A DNA stretch of 64,000 nucleotides. It comes from Paenibacillus sp. LHD-38. Lineage in GTDB: Bacteria > Bacillota > Bacilli > Paenibacillales > Paenibacillaceae. Position 1 is the first letter of the stretch; every line of letters starts with the position of its first letter. The DNA is taken from the NCBI RefSeq assembly GCF_031157315.1, contig NZ_JAVIFU010000030.1, forward strand, positions 21,617 through 85,616, read 5' to 3'. Made by a program: the position numbers and the translations under genes. The notes beneath the pieces were generated by a model. That model did no database searches. It was not told the origin of the DNA and was given only the letters and a program-made list of their open reading frames with translations. Below, in pieces: positions 9,163 through 17,855 of the stretch.

Positions 9163-10377
9163 TTGAACATGGGACATGATTTTCTCCAAATCACTCCGAT
9201 CAGTACGACCATTTTTCATTTGACGGGTATTAATACTTTAGTGTTAGACAAAGACGGTTCTACTCTATTCGCTCATGAGCATGACCAACTGTTGGACATT
9301 CTTTTTGAAGAACAGAGAGAAACTCTTCAACACCTCTGCAAGGAAGCGGTACGACTTGATCAATGCTGCCTCTATACGAACGACTGGGGACTCTCCTACT
9401 TAGCTCGAAATTTTCAAACCAGCAATAACGGCACTCTCATTCTGGTAAACGGCCCATTCTTATTGCAAATCCCGGATACGAGTAAACTAAACATTCAACA
9501 AAACAGTCGATTTGCATTAGAAGAGTTTTTTAGAGGATTGACGCTTCTGGGGATCTCCAAAGTACAAAGTATTACCAACATTCTCGATAAAGCAGAGTCG
9601 CTTTGTCATGTTCCGATGAAGGTTATCCCCGCAAGACAAAAACATGTAGAGCAGCATCAAAAATCAATCACTGATTCTAACTATTATCAGCCTGATGAAC
9701 AGGATGTCGAATTAATCGAACACAGATATCGTTTTGAGAAAGAAATCATGCATGCTGTAGAACTTGGCGACACTGAGCTTATCAACGATTTGATGATAAA
9801 AATGAAAAACATGTACGATCTCTCAGACAGGTTCCCGAACCAACCGGTCAGAGCCATGAAAAACGGCTTAATCATTTTTAATACGTTATTACGCATAGCC
9901 GCAGAAAACGGAAAAGTGCAGCCATTTTTCCTGCACAAAATTTCCGAAAAATTTTCCAAGCAAATCGAGCGTACCGATAAAATTGAATCCCACGATACTT
10001 TAATGGCACTCATGAGCAATGAATATTGCGAATTAGTGAATCATAACGCGATATCGGGCTATTCCCCTTTGATCAAGAAAGCCATGGAGCACTTAAACAC
10101 TTACATGGGCAAACCTCTGAATTTGGATAGCTTGTCGCAGCATTGTTTTGTTCATCCCTCACATTTATCGAGACAATTCAAAAAAGAAACAGGAATGACC
10201 CTGACGGACTACCAAAACTTAATCCGAATTAATGAAGCGAAACGGTTATTGAAAAACGCTCAAGATACGATTGCCAATATCGCTGGAGCCGTCGGCTTTA
10301 ATGATTCCGGATACTTCACACGTATTTTCAAAAAAATTGAAGGCATAACGCCAACGGAATACCGCAGCATACAATAA
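9163..10377 (+). CDS. AraC-family regulator, probably of the glucuronidase operon
   Basis: A 404-residue regulator. Residues 1-290 form a sensor region not assigned to a named domain; residues about 300-404 hold two AraC helix-turn-helix motifs (LDSLSQHCFVHPSHLSRQFKKETG and DTIANIAGAVGFNDSGYFTRIFKK) with the closing ITPTEYRSI. The start is taken as TTG 9163, 5 nt after AGGGGA; ATG 9169, two codons on, is an alternative at wider spacing. It is divergent from uidA and the GPH gene, so it is probably their activator. The ligand is unknown. Confidence 0.88.
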   Translation: MNMGHDFLQITPISTTIFHLTGINTLVLDKDGSTLFAHEHDQLLDILFEEQRETLQHLCKEAVRLDQCCLYTNDWGLSYLARNFQTSNNGTLILVNGPFLLQIPDTSKLNIQQNSRFALEEFFRGLTLLGISKVQSITNILDKAESLCHVPMKVIPARQKHVEQHQKSITDSNYYQPDEQDVELIEHRYRFEKEIMHAVELGDTELINDLMIKMKNMYDLSDRFPNQPVRAMKNGLIIFNTLLRIAAENGKVQPFFLHKISEKFSKQIERTDKIESHDTLMALMSNEYCELVNHNAISGYSPLIKKAMEHLNTYMGKPLNLDSLSQHCFVHPSHLSRQFKKETGMTLTDYQNLIRINEAKRLLKNAQDTIANIAGAVGFNDSGYFTRIFKKIEGITPTEYRSIQ

Positions 10378-10394
10378 GATTATTACTCAAGCAA

Positions 10395-10433
10395 AAACAG
10401 ACCTGAAGCCGCTGGGCAGCATCAGGTCTGTTT
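10395..10433. terminator. Bidirectional terminator between convergent genes
   Basis: AAACAGACCTGA and TCAGGTCTGTTT are perfect 12-bp inverted repeats around a 15-nt loop, with A and T flanks on both sides. They lie between the AraC gene (+) and the cohesin-SLH gene (-), serving both. Confidence 0.8.
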
Positions 10434-10446
10434 AAGTTAACTGTAC

Positions 10447-12180
10447 TCACTTATACAAATAGGCGTAAATGTTATACATCAAAACAGCCGATTCAGCCCT
10501 AGTCGTTGTTTTTTTAGGATGAATCGTATTTCCGTTACCCTGCACAAGCCCTGTCTTTACTAGAGCAGCCACGCTATTAACCGCATAGTCAGAAATATCT
10601 GCAGAATCTTTAAATAGTTTTAGTGGGGCTTGCTCTGAATTTGTTGTTATTGGTTTAACCGCTTCAAGTGCACGCTCTGTCAATACCATCATGTCTTCCC
10701 TTGTAATTGACATGTGAGGTTTAAATAAATTATCGCCCATGCCTTTCGTAATGCCTAGGCCTCTAGCAATTCTCAAAGCATCATTATAGTAATCGCCTTC
10801 TTGCACATCTGCAAACCTATTACCCATTCCCTTACTGCTTTCCAGCTCTAAAGTCCGTACTAACAGAACTATGAAATCAGCGCGCGTAACCGGCTGACCA
10901 GGGTCAAATGACTTGTCCGAGATACCGTTAATAATCCCTTTAGACGCTAGTACTTCAATCTGTTTTTTCGCCCAATCCAAGGATACAATATCGTTAAACG
11001 TTTTTTGAACAAACGCTATTGCATAATTACTAAAGTGTGTTGTCTTAAATGTCACTGTACCCGTTTTGGCATCATACCTGCCATTTGGTACCGAAACAAC
11101 TTTCCCTTCACCGGACAAATACCATACAACGATATGCTCAGGGTTCCGCAATTCCTCCGCATTAGGCGAGTAGGGTAAGGTTACCGTCACCGGGGCTTCC
11201 GGGTTGTTCCAGGAAATGGTTTGGTCACCGGCATGCAAGCTTATATCAATAACAGGTCGATCACCAATCTGACTCAAAACACTCATATCCAGTTTGCTGA
11301 TATCGGCTTTCTCTATCCTTAGCTTAACTCCATCGGCAGCTATTTCACCTGCTTTAAACATATGATTGGAAATGAGTACCGTAGCAAGCGGTGAAACAAC
11401 TTGAACTTGAACTGTATTTTCACTATTTGCGAATGCTGTTGTCGGTAATTGCAGTTCATATGCGTTCGCACCCGGCACTTCCTTACTTGAAATTTGTATA
11501 TTTTTAACCCCTTTTTCATTTGGTGCTGCCTGCTGAACGGCTTGGTCCCAAGCGGCTTCGTTTACGACTGCTTTTGCCGTTTTCGTTGCAGCGTCCAGCT
11601 TTACATCAGGAGTCAGTGTACCTTGTCCTGGTTGACCATTTGACGGGTTTACATTCGTTCCCGGTGTTGAATTGCCTGGGTTGCTACCTGGATTACCACC
11701 GATAATCGATGCCGTCACCTTCGCATCTGTTGTTGGCGTAGTAACGTTCAATTGACTATCCACTAGCTTTACGCTTTTTAACTGAATCGCAGGGTTTCCT
11801 TGACCGATTGTTACAAATGTTACTGTGGCGAGATTTCTGGTTCCATTCTCACCCGATATATCACCAACCTTAGTAAACGCGAATTGAAGTTGATTTCCAA
11901 CCGGCTTAAGTTCAACTGGAAAGCCATCGGCAATTCTGCTTTCACTTTTCATATATTTCAGCCTTGTACTGTCAAAATCAAGGTTTAATTCGAAAGCATA
12001 CACATCGGTTAAATTCGTACCAGTAATGGTAACCTGAATCTCTTTACCTAGCGTCACCTGGTTGTTATTTAATTGTAATCCAAACGATGGCGCACCATCT
12101 GCAGCAAATGAAGCCTGCGGGAATAAAAACAGGATACTCATCAATAACGTTAGGTTGAATAACAGTACGTTTCGTCTCAT
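10447..12180 (-). CDS. Cell-surface cohesin protein with three SLH domains (dockerin anchor)
   Basis: About 577 residues. A signal peptide (RRNVLLFNLTLLMSILFLF, cleavage near SFAA) leads to a cohesin-like beta-sandwich (about 30-160: VTLGKEIQVTITG, LNLDFDSTRLKY, GTRNLATVTFVT). A Pro/Gly/Asn/Ser linker follows, then a module of about 200 residues with parallels before the SLH domains of the pectin esterase. Three SLH repeats close the protein (FNDIVSLDWAKKQIEVLASKG, FADVQEGDYYNDALRIARGLG, FKDSADISDYAVNSVAALVKTG), which in the family hold proteins to pyruvylated wall polymers. ATG 12180 (AAGGGTGG 8 nt before) is preferred to GTG 12192. It lies 65 bp downstream of a dockerin-bearing GH3 gene, so it is probably its surface receptor. 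Confidence 0.85.
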   Translation of the reverse strand: MRRNVLLFNLTLLMSILFLFPQASFAADGAPSFGLQLNNNQVTLGKEIQVTITGTNLTDVYAFELNLDFDSTRLKYMKSESRIADGFPVELKPVGNQLQFAFTKVGDISGENGTRNLATVTFVTIGQGNPAIQLKSVKLVDSQLNVTTPTTDAKVTASIIGGNPGSNPGNSTPGTNVNPSNGQPGQGTLTPDVKLDAATKTAKAVVNEAAWDQAVQQAAPNEKGVKNIQISSKEVPGANAYELQLPTTAFANSENTVQVQVVSPLATVLISNHMFKAGEIAADGVKLRIEKADISKLDMSVLSQIGDRPVIDISLHAGDQTISWNNPEAPVTVTLPYSPNAEELRNPEHIVVWYLSGEGKVVSVPNGRYDAKTGTVTFKTTHFSNYAIAFVQKTFNDIVSLDWAKKQIEVLASKGIINGISDKSFDPGQPVTRADFIVLLVRTLELESSKGMGNRFADVQEGDYYNDALRIARGLGITKGMGDNLFKPHMSITREDMMVLTERALEAVKPITTNSEQAPLKLFKDSADISDYAVNSVAALVKTGLVQGNGNTIHPKKTTTRAESAVLMYNIYAYLYK

Positions 12181-12205
12181 TCCAAGACCCACCCTTTCGG
12201 TAAGA

Positions 12206-12237
12206 GCAAGGGGAGGAGTTTAAACTCTTCCCCTTGC
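12206..12237 (-). promoter_or_regulatory. Long intercistronic hairpin between the GH3 and cohesin-SLH genes
   Basis: Arms GCAAGGGGAGGAGTTT and AAACTCTTCCCCTTGC pair over 16 bp with one mismatch and essentially no spacer. No T-run follows on the minus strand, so it is unlikely to be a full terminator. It could stabilise the 3' end of the GH3 message or reduce read-through into the anchor gene, setting the ratio of enzyme to anchor. Confidence 0.6.
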
Positions 12238-12245
12238 CTCTACAA

Positions 12246-14834
12246 TTAGTTGATTTGTTTTGCTAGCGTGGCAATATCGACAATGTCAATTTTACCATCA
12301 TCTTTAAGATCGAATAATTCATACTTAGCCCAATCGGCGCCGTCTGAATTTTTTCCATAAGCAACAGCAATCATGCCGAGATCACCAATGTCCACCTTGC
12401 CGGAATTGTTAAAGTCGGGGCTAAAGTAACCTCGAGAAGCATTAGGCAGTTGCATTGTTTCTCCATTACCGTCAGATACAACGATGTTTGATAATGCAAT
12501 TGCGTTAGGCGACACTATATTTGTTTTTGCTTTAAGTTGGATACGCAGCAAATCACCATCTGTGTTGATCACATTGTCTGATCCTAAGCTAGCGAGCAAA
12601 ATCTTCACTTTTCCTGGCTCAATTAGCTTTTGACTCGCAATGTTTAAGCCTAACTTCAATGGCGTTGCAGCAACAAATTCGTATTGCTCTGGATCAAAAT
12701 TAAGTGTCAATTCTTGAGCAGCAATGCCCCCGGTAGCACCTTTCGCTACATTGCTCAAACCGTAATTCAAGCTGAATGTGGTTCCTTCCATAACCGCAAT
12801 TTTTCCAGTTAAAGAAGTTTCAATTTGATTGTAAGATAATCCAAAACCAAACGTGTAGTCATCGCCAACTGCATTAGTGTAAGTGTAGTCGAACGCCTCG
12901 GCGTAGCCTGGTACGTCCGGTGCGTTGTTCAATACTGCTTCTTGGTTAGCTGGGATCGTGATCGGCAGTTTGCCTGTAGGGTTAAAGCGTCCACGAAGCA
13001 CATCGAGCAGGGCTTCAGACTTGACGTTGTAAGTCGCCACGACCGCCGCAGCGCCGGGCTCGATCTCATTAATAACCCACGGATTGGTCATGTTAATCAC
13101 GAGGGCGGTCGGAACAGCAGCCTCGATCTGCTTAACCTTTGCGACGTCGACACGGGTGAGCTCGTTCAGCTGGATCTCCACCGTGGAGAGGTCAGGGTAC
13201 TCGAATGCTCTCGGACGTACCCACACGAGGGCGGCGGTCGCTTCCTCGAGCGTGTCCACGATTTTCACCGATGGATCCTCCTTGGCGATGAGCGCCTTCA
13301 GTGAAGTGGTCTGAGCGGCGCTGCTGGTACCGTTGAACACCTCGACATACAGCTTTGTAGTAGCAAGGTCTGCGTCGGTCAGAGGCAGCATACCCTCATT
13401 GTTGCGCAGGAGCGTAACCGACTTGCGGTGAGCCTCGTCGGCCCGTGCCTGGTTTGCAGATGAGTCGGCGATCGCCTGGGCCGCATCCGGGTCAACGTAC
13501 GGGTTCTCGAACAGTCCGAGATTGAATATCTCCGTAAGCAGAAGCGTCAAATGAGGGGTGAGCTCTTCTTCAGCGAGCACGCCCGTGCTAACCGCGGAAA
13601 TGAGTCCTGCTGGATTGTTGTTGTCCGAGAAGATACTCGTGCCGGCTCTGATTGCTTTAGCGAACTTCTCCTCGATCGATAGGTGCTCCACGCCATAAGC
13701 CATGCCAGTCAGCACGCCGCTGTCGCTGTTCACGTAGCCCTTGAAGCCCATCTTGGTCCGCAGCAGGTCGGTGATAATAGCCTTGTTATAGGCGCCCGCC
13801 ACCTCCTCGAATTGCTGGGTATCAGAAACCCACAAATCTTTCGGGAGCTGATCGGCACTCATCTCGTTGTTAGGAACGTTATAGAAGGACATGATCGAGT
13901 TCGCACCAGCGTCAATTGCAGCCTGGAACGGCGGAAGTTGGTACTGGAATAAGCTTCCAGGTGTCGGGTAGAGCGTATACTTGCCGTGCGGTAAGTGCGG
14001 GTCCAGACCTCGTAATACAGGTCCGTCGCCAGGGAAGTGCTTGACGGTATGGACAACAGATTCGCTGTTGATCTCCTCCCCTTGGAAGCCTTTGACAAGC
14101 TCAGTGGCTATCATCGCGTTTAGCTCCGGGCTCTCTCCGAAAGATTCACTGATACGGCGCCAACGCGGCTCTGTCACGACTTCAACTGTGGAGCCGTAGA
14201 TCTTGCGGATGCCGGACGCGCGCCACTCTTCGCGGGCGATCTCTGCAAAGTCGCGGTTAAGGGCTTGGTCTTGTGTTGCCGCCATGCCTAAAGCTCCGGG
14301 CCAAATGGAGAACTGTCCAGAGGCCTCTTGGAAGCCGAACTGGAGAGATTCTGCAATGTAGTTCCGCGGGTTGGAGGTAAATACGATCGGGATACCCAGC
14401 GGCGTGCCTTCCGCGATCTGCTGATATGTGTTGTTCCGTGTGGCTATGTTGAAGGCAGTAGGGTTGTCGCGCAGGATGAAGTAGCGCAGGTTACGATTCT
14501 TGATGAAATCGTCGACGGTGGTAGCGTTAGGATTAGAGGTGATCTGCATGAGACCTGCCTTTTCCGCCAAGCTCATGCGCGGAATGAGATCGGCCACGCG
14601 ATCCGCGGTAGTTAGCTCCCAGTTTTCATAAGCGTCCAGTACGTTGTTCCCATTTGAATCTTTATAAGACTTGCCATCGATCATAAGCACATTTTTTACA
14701 CGGGCATCGATTACAGGCTGAGTCGTGCCGCCGGCATCCGCACTTGCTTGAATCATAACAAAAGGAGAAGATAGCATTGAAAAAACAAGCATAGATTGTA
14801 CAATCTTTTTAGAACGTTTCGAAAATGAAGTCAT
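12246..14834 (-). CDS. Secreted GH3 beta-glycosidase with C-terminal cohesin and dockerin domains
   Basis: About 862 residues. A signal peptide (residues about 10-33) precedes a GH3 catalytic region (about 60-665), with KHFPGDG and the nucleophile region GFKGYVNSDSG, where the Asp is the probable nucleophile. Then comes a cohesin-like domain (about 675-795: GTTFSLNYGLSNV, LTLNFDPEQYEF, GDLLRIQLKAKT) and a type-I dockerin (about 805-862) with two EF-hand-like repeats, DFNNSGKVDIGDLG and DLKDDGKIDIVDIA; the Ca-ligand positions 1, 3, 5, 9 and 12 are D/N/S/D/D in the first and D/K/D/D/D in the second. ATG 14834 is chosen over GTG 14849 because GAGGGGA lies 6 nt before it and overlaps the longer start. 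Cellobiose, xylobiose or another beta-linked substrate cannot be told apart. By eye, the catalytic part is richer in G+C than the C-terminal domains. Confidence 0.87.
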   Translation of the reverse strand: MTSFSKRSKKIVQSMLVFSMLSSPFVMIQASADAGGTTQPVIDARVKNVLMIDGKSYKDSNGNNVLDAYENWELTTADRVADLIPRMSLAEKAGLMQITSNPNATTVDDFIKNRNLRYFILRDNPTAFNIATRNNTYQQIAEGTPLGIPIVFTSNPRNYIAESLQFGFQEASGQFSIWPGALGMAATQDQALNRDFAEIAREEWRASGIRKIYGSTVEVVTEPRWRRISESFGESPELNAMIATELVKGFQGEEINSESVVHTVKHFPGDGPVLRGLDPHLPHGKYTLYPTPGSLFQYQLPPFQAAIDAGANSIMSFYNVPNNEMSADQLPKDLWVSDTQQFEEVAGAYNKAIITDLLRTKMGFKGYVNSDSGVLTGMAYGVEHLSIEEKFAKAIRAGTSIFSDNNNPAGLISAVSTGVLAEEELTPHLTLLLTEIFNLGLFENPYVDPDAAQAIADSSANQARADEAHRKSVTLLRNNEGMLPLTDADLATTKLYVEVFNGTSSAAQTTSLKALIAKEDPSVKIVDTLEEATAALVWVRPRAFEYPDLSTVEIQLNELTRVDVAKVKQIEAAVPTALVINMTNPWVINEIEPGAAAVVATYNVKSEALLDVLRGRFNPTGKLPITIPANQEAVLNNAPDVPGYAEAFDYTYTNAVGDDYTFGFGLSYNQIETSLTGKIAVMEGTTFSLNYGLSNVAKGATGGIAAQELTLNFDPEQYEFVAATPLKLGLNIASQKLIEPGKVKILLASLGSDNVINTDGDLLRIQLKAKTNIVSPNAIALSNIVVSDGNGETMQLPNASRGYFSPDFNNSGKVDIGDLGMIAVAYGKNSDGADWAKYELFDLKDDGKIDIVDIATLAKQIN

Positions 14835-15122
14835 ATTTCGTCCCCTCACTCTAATGAAATATTTTTAATTATTTTCGATTCCGTATTTCGATTGCCACTT
14901 TCGATACAGCGCTTTCATTTTGTATTAAAAAAAAATCTTTCATTGGTAATCGCTTGCAAAAAGATTTAATTTACTTTGTTTCCTTCTGGTGGACTTCTCA
15001 AAGTATTATCCTCCTCCTCAACACTTGTCTACATTGTATAAATTTATAAACTTTAAATATATGTGTTTTTTTTGGGATACTTTGCATTATTTTGATTATT
15101 TTAAGGTTAGATTAAGGTTTCT
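14835..15122 (-). promoter_or_regulatory. Promoter region of the GH3 gene with cre-like sites
   Basis: No gene is seen in this 288-bp AT-rich stretch. ATACAGCGCTTTCA (14904-14917) reads on the minus strand as TGAAAGCGCTGTAT, 12 of 14 to the cre consensus. TGGTAATCGCTTGCA near 14945-14959 is a second, weaker candidate. Repeated TTAAGGTT units (about 15101-15128) adjoin the end of the response regulator gene. Confidence 0.4.
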
Positions 15123-15860
15123 TTAAGGTTTCATTTTCCTATACTCACTCGGTGTCACTTTCACTGATTTTTTAAAGGTATTGCTAAAATATGCCAAATC
15201 CGTATAACCAAGCCGTTCAGCAATTTCCGAAATACGCAGAGATGTCTTTTCCAACAATCTTGTTGCTTCCTTCATTCTTATACTGGTCATATAATCTGTA
15301 TAGTTAATGCCGGTCTGCTGTTTGAACAGCTTGCAGAAATAGCTTGCGTTCAAATGCACCATAGCGGCAGCTTCGGTCATTGCCAAATCTGGTACGGATA
15401 AGCTATCGATATGCCGGATGACTCGCTCGATAGGGGAAATTTCATTTAAATCCATAGTTTGATGATCTGGCTTCGAAGCTCTCCCCTTCTCCTGTTTCTC
15501 CAACCACTTCTGCAAACAAGCAGCCATACTGTCTGTCTCGACAGGTTTAAGCATATAATCAAAAGCACCATGCCGTATGGCCTGCTGAGCATAAGTGAAA
15601 TCGTCATGCCCGCTGACAATAACGACTCGTGTCATGTGCTTGCGCCGCTGTATTTCCTCTATTAATGCCAGCCCGTCCATCACCGGCATCCGAATATCCG
15701 TTAGAACTATATCTACATTATTTTGGCTCAGCCAATCAATCGCCTCCATGCCGTTCGTTAATTCATGAACGACTTTAAAGGGAAGCTCGGTTTTCTCGAT
15801 TGTCTTTCTTAATGCGGTGCGTACCCATCTCTCATCCTCCACGATTAGGATGCTATGCAT
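15123..15860 (-). CDS. YesN-type response regulator with AraC DNA-binding domain
   Basis: 245 residues, shorter than many YesN proteins. The CheY-like receiver (residues 1-120) has the acidic pair at residues 8-9 (VEDERWV), the phosphoacceptor Asp of VDIVLTDIRMPVMDG and the conserved Lys of DYMLKPVET. The C-terminal AraC domain (about 140-245) contains MTEAAAMVHLNASYFCKLFKQ and LRISEIAERLGYTDLAYFSN, ending VTPSEYRKMKP. It starts directly after the kinase stop codon, with GGAGGT in the last kinase codons. With the kinase it probably controls the TRAP transporter genes upstream. Confidence 0.93.
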   Translation of the reverse strand: MHSILIVEDERWVRTALRKTIEKTELPFKVVHELTNGMEAIDWLSQNNVDIVLTDIRMPVMDGLALIEEIQRRKHMTRVVIVSGHDDFTYAQQAIRHGAFDYMLKPVETDSMAACLQKWLEKQEKGRASKPDHQTMDLNEISPIERVIRHIDSLSVPDLAMTEAAAMVHLNASYFCKLFKQQTGINYTDYMTSIRMKEATRLLEKTSLRISEIAERLGYTDLAYFSNTFKKSVKVTPSEYRKMKP

Positions 15861-17702
15861 TCAACTACCTCCCTTTGAAGTGTCTTGTAGAGGCAAATTA
15901 ATTCCAACTGTTGTTCCTTCACCTGGCTGACTAACGATGAATAATCCATATTCATCACCATGGATAAGACGAATACGCCGATGTACATTCATAAGACCAA
16001 TGTGCTTGCCCGTCAATTCGATTCCCTCCCGCAGATCGAGTTTTTGAATCAATTCTGACAGCATAGCTGGGTGAATTCCTGGTCCGGAATCAGTTATCAA
16101 AAGAGTGAATATTCCATTGTCAGGCGATCTTTCGGCACTTATGACAATATGCGTCGTTCCCGAACGAGGCTCAAGCCCATGAACGATACAGTTCTCTATT
16201 AAGGGCTGTAAGGTGAACTTTGCTATCTTTTGATCCAGCGCCCAATCCGGTATATCCACAAGGTAATCCAGCTTCTCTTCAAACCGGAATTTTTGGATTC
16301 GCAAATAAATATCTCCGATCTCCACTTCTTGCCGCACCGTCACCTGAGGAGCCTCCTCTTTCACGTTATACCTCAGAAGCCGTGCGAGAGAAGCCGCCAT
16401 TACAGAAATTTCATCCCTATCGTACAGAAGCGCCATACCTCGGATCGTGTCCAAAGAATTATAGAGAAAATGTGGATTGATCTGTGCTTGAAGCATCTTC
16501 AATTCCGTATCCTTTTGACGTAGATTCAATTCCGTCGCTTTCAATTTAGAGAAATAGATTTCTTCAAGCAGTCTGGAAAGCCGCTCCACCATCTTATTAA
16601 AGCCATGTGACAGCAAACCGATCTCATCTTTGGAATCGACAGAAACCTTGCAGGAAAAATCACCGATTTCTACACGTTTGATGTATTCATGCAAGCGTTT
16701 GATGGGTTTGACTAAGCTGGCAGCAAATCCAATACTAAGTACATAAGCAACCAACATAAAGCCTATAGTTGTAAACAGAATGGTTCTCCCTATATAATCC
16801 GTACCACTCATCAGCTCGTCATATGGAATAGAAGTGACAAAATACCATTTCAATATATCACTGCGGCTGAATGTCAATAAATTTTTGCTCTTATCAACGG
16901 ATATCAACGATCCGCTGCTCTTAAGCTGCATCTCTTGTACATCCATGGCATTAGCTTGTTGACCGATTAGTGAGAAATTAGGATGATAAACATAAAGCCC
17001 TTGTTCATTAACTATAGACAGATAACCGCTCTTACCTGGTTTGACTCTATACGCAACATCCTGTAAGCGCTTGTAATTCACATCAATAATCAGCATGCCG
17101 AATGGTTTCAAGGTTTGTGGACTAACGATTCTCTTCATAACGGAGATTACCGCCAACTCTTCTTGCTTCCAATGGATAAGACGACTGATGATTTTGGGCT
17201 CACCGCTTTGAGGGATCGTATTATACCAATATTCACTCCTAAGATTAAGTGCGGACTCATCATCCGCATCATCGGCAGAATCGACAACTTGAATATCGTC
17301 GAGAATAATCGTGATATTGAGAATGTCAGACCGTGAATATGCTGAATTCTTCAATAAATTACGTATACTTTTGACAATCTCACTGCTCTCTACTTCCTCA
17401 CGAGTCTCCATTTTAAGGAAGTTTACGGTGTCAGGATGATTAATAATTTTGAGTGTGTTAATTTCAAAGTCGCGCAGGTAGTCCTCCACATAAAGCTGAA
17501 CCTGATCGATAATTTGTAAGCTATAATCTCGCGCCTCTCTCTCCAGCACCTGCGAGGATTGACGGTAAGAAATAAGGCCTACAAACAACATCGGCAACAC
17601 AACCAATAGCGCTGAGAATACTAATAATTTTGTCATGAGTGACCGATCGCGAAGAAGAATGATCTGAATGATGTATTCATAATGCTTTTTCCAGGACGAC
17701 AT
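15861..17702 (-). CDS. YesM-type sensor histidine kinase
   Basis: 613 residues. A first transmembrane helix lies near 27-48, then an extracellular Cache-type sensor (about 50-300), a second helix near 305-325, a HAMP domain (about 328-380: PIKRLHEYIKRVEIGDFSCKV) and the His_kinase domain with phosphoacceptor His in QAQINPHFLYNSLDTIRGMA (about 425). The ATPase domain has the N-box LQPLIENCIVHGLE and the G-box DSGPGIH. It is co-translated with the response regulator. A terminator separates the pair from dctP upstream, so the two may be transcribed mainly from their own promoter. Confidence 0.94.
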   Translation of the reverse strand: MSSWKKHYEYIIQIILLRDRSLMTKLLVFSALLVVLPMLFVGLISYRQSSQVLEREARDYSLQIIDQVQLYVEDYLRDFEINTLKIINHPDTVNFLKMETREEVESSEIVKSIRNLLKNSAYSRSDILNITIILDDIQVVDSADDADDESALNLRSEYWYNTIPQSGEPKIISRLIHWKQEELAVISVMKRIVSPQTLKPFGMLIIDVNYKRLQDVAYRVKPGKSGYLSIVNEQGLYVYHPNFSLIGQQANAMDVQEMQLKSSGSLISVDKSKNLLTFSRSDILKWYFVTSIPYDELMSGTDYIGRTILFTTIGFMLVAYVLSIGFAASLVKPIKRLHEYIKRVEIGDFSCKVSVDSKDEIGLLSHGFNKMVERLSRLLEEIYFSKLKATELNLRQKDTELKMLQAQINPHFLYNSLDTIRGMALLYDRDEISVMAASLARLLRYNVKEEAPQVTVRQEVEIGDIYLRIQKFRFEEKLDYLVDIPDWALDQKIAKFTLQPLIENCIVHGLEPRSGTTHIVISAERSPDNGIFTLLITDSGPGIHPAMLSELIQKLDLREGIELTGKHIGLMNVHRRIRLIHGDEYGLFIVSQPGEGTTVGINLPLQDTSKGGS

Positions 17703-17787
17703 TCATTGTTCACCTTCTTCTATAATCTTGTCTTCAAAATAACGTCTTATTGTATTCATGTACATTGAATTATTTGTTATTCATTAG

Positions 17788-17816
17788 AAAAAGAGGCTCA
17801 CTTGGAGCCTCTTTGT
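17788..17816 (-). terminator. Terminator after dctP
   Basis: On the minus strand AAAGAGGCTC-CAAGT-GAGCCTCTTT is a perfect 10-bp hairpin followed by TTCT. It lies 40 bp after the dctP stop and before the kinase start. Confidence 0.75.
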
Positions 17817-17855
17817 TTGTTTTTTGCTGCTAGGTTCCTGCAATAGCTTTGTTAA

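Noticed and set aside
14835..15122. Riboswitch or leader RNA before the GH3 gene
   Set aside because: No recognisable riboswitch core or terminator/antiterminator pair; only cre-like sites and AT-rich promoter-like sequence. I saw no convincing riboswitch or T-box elsewhere in the window either.
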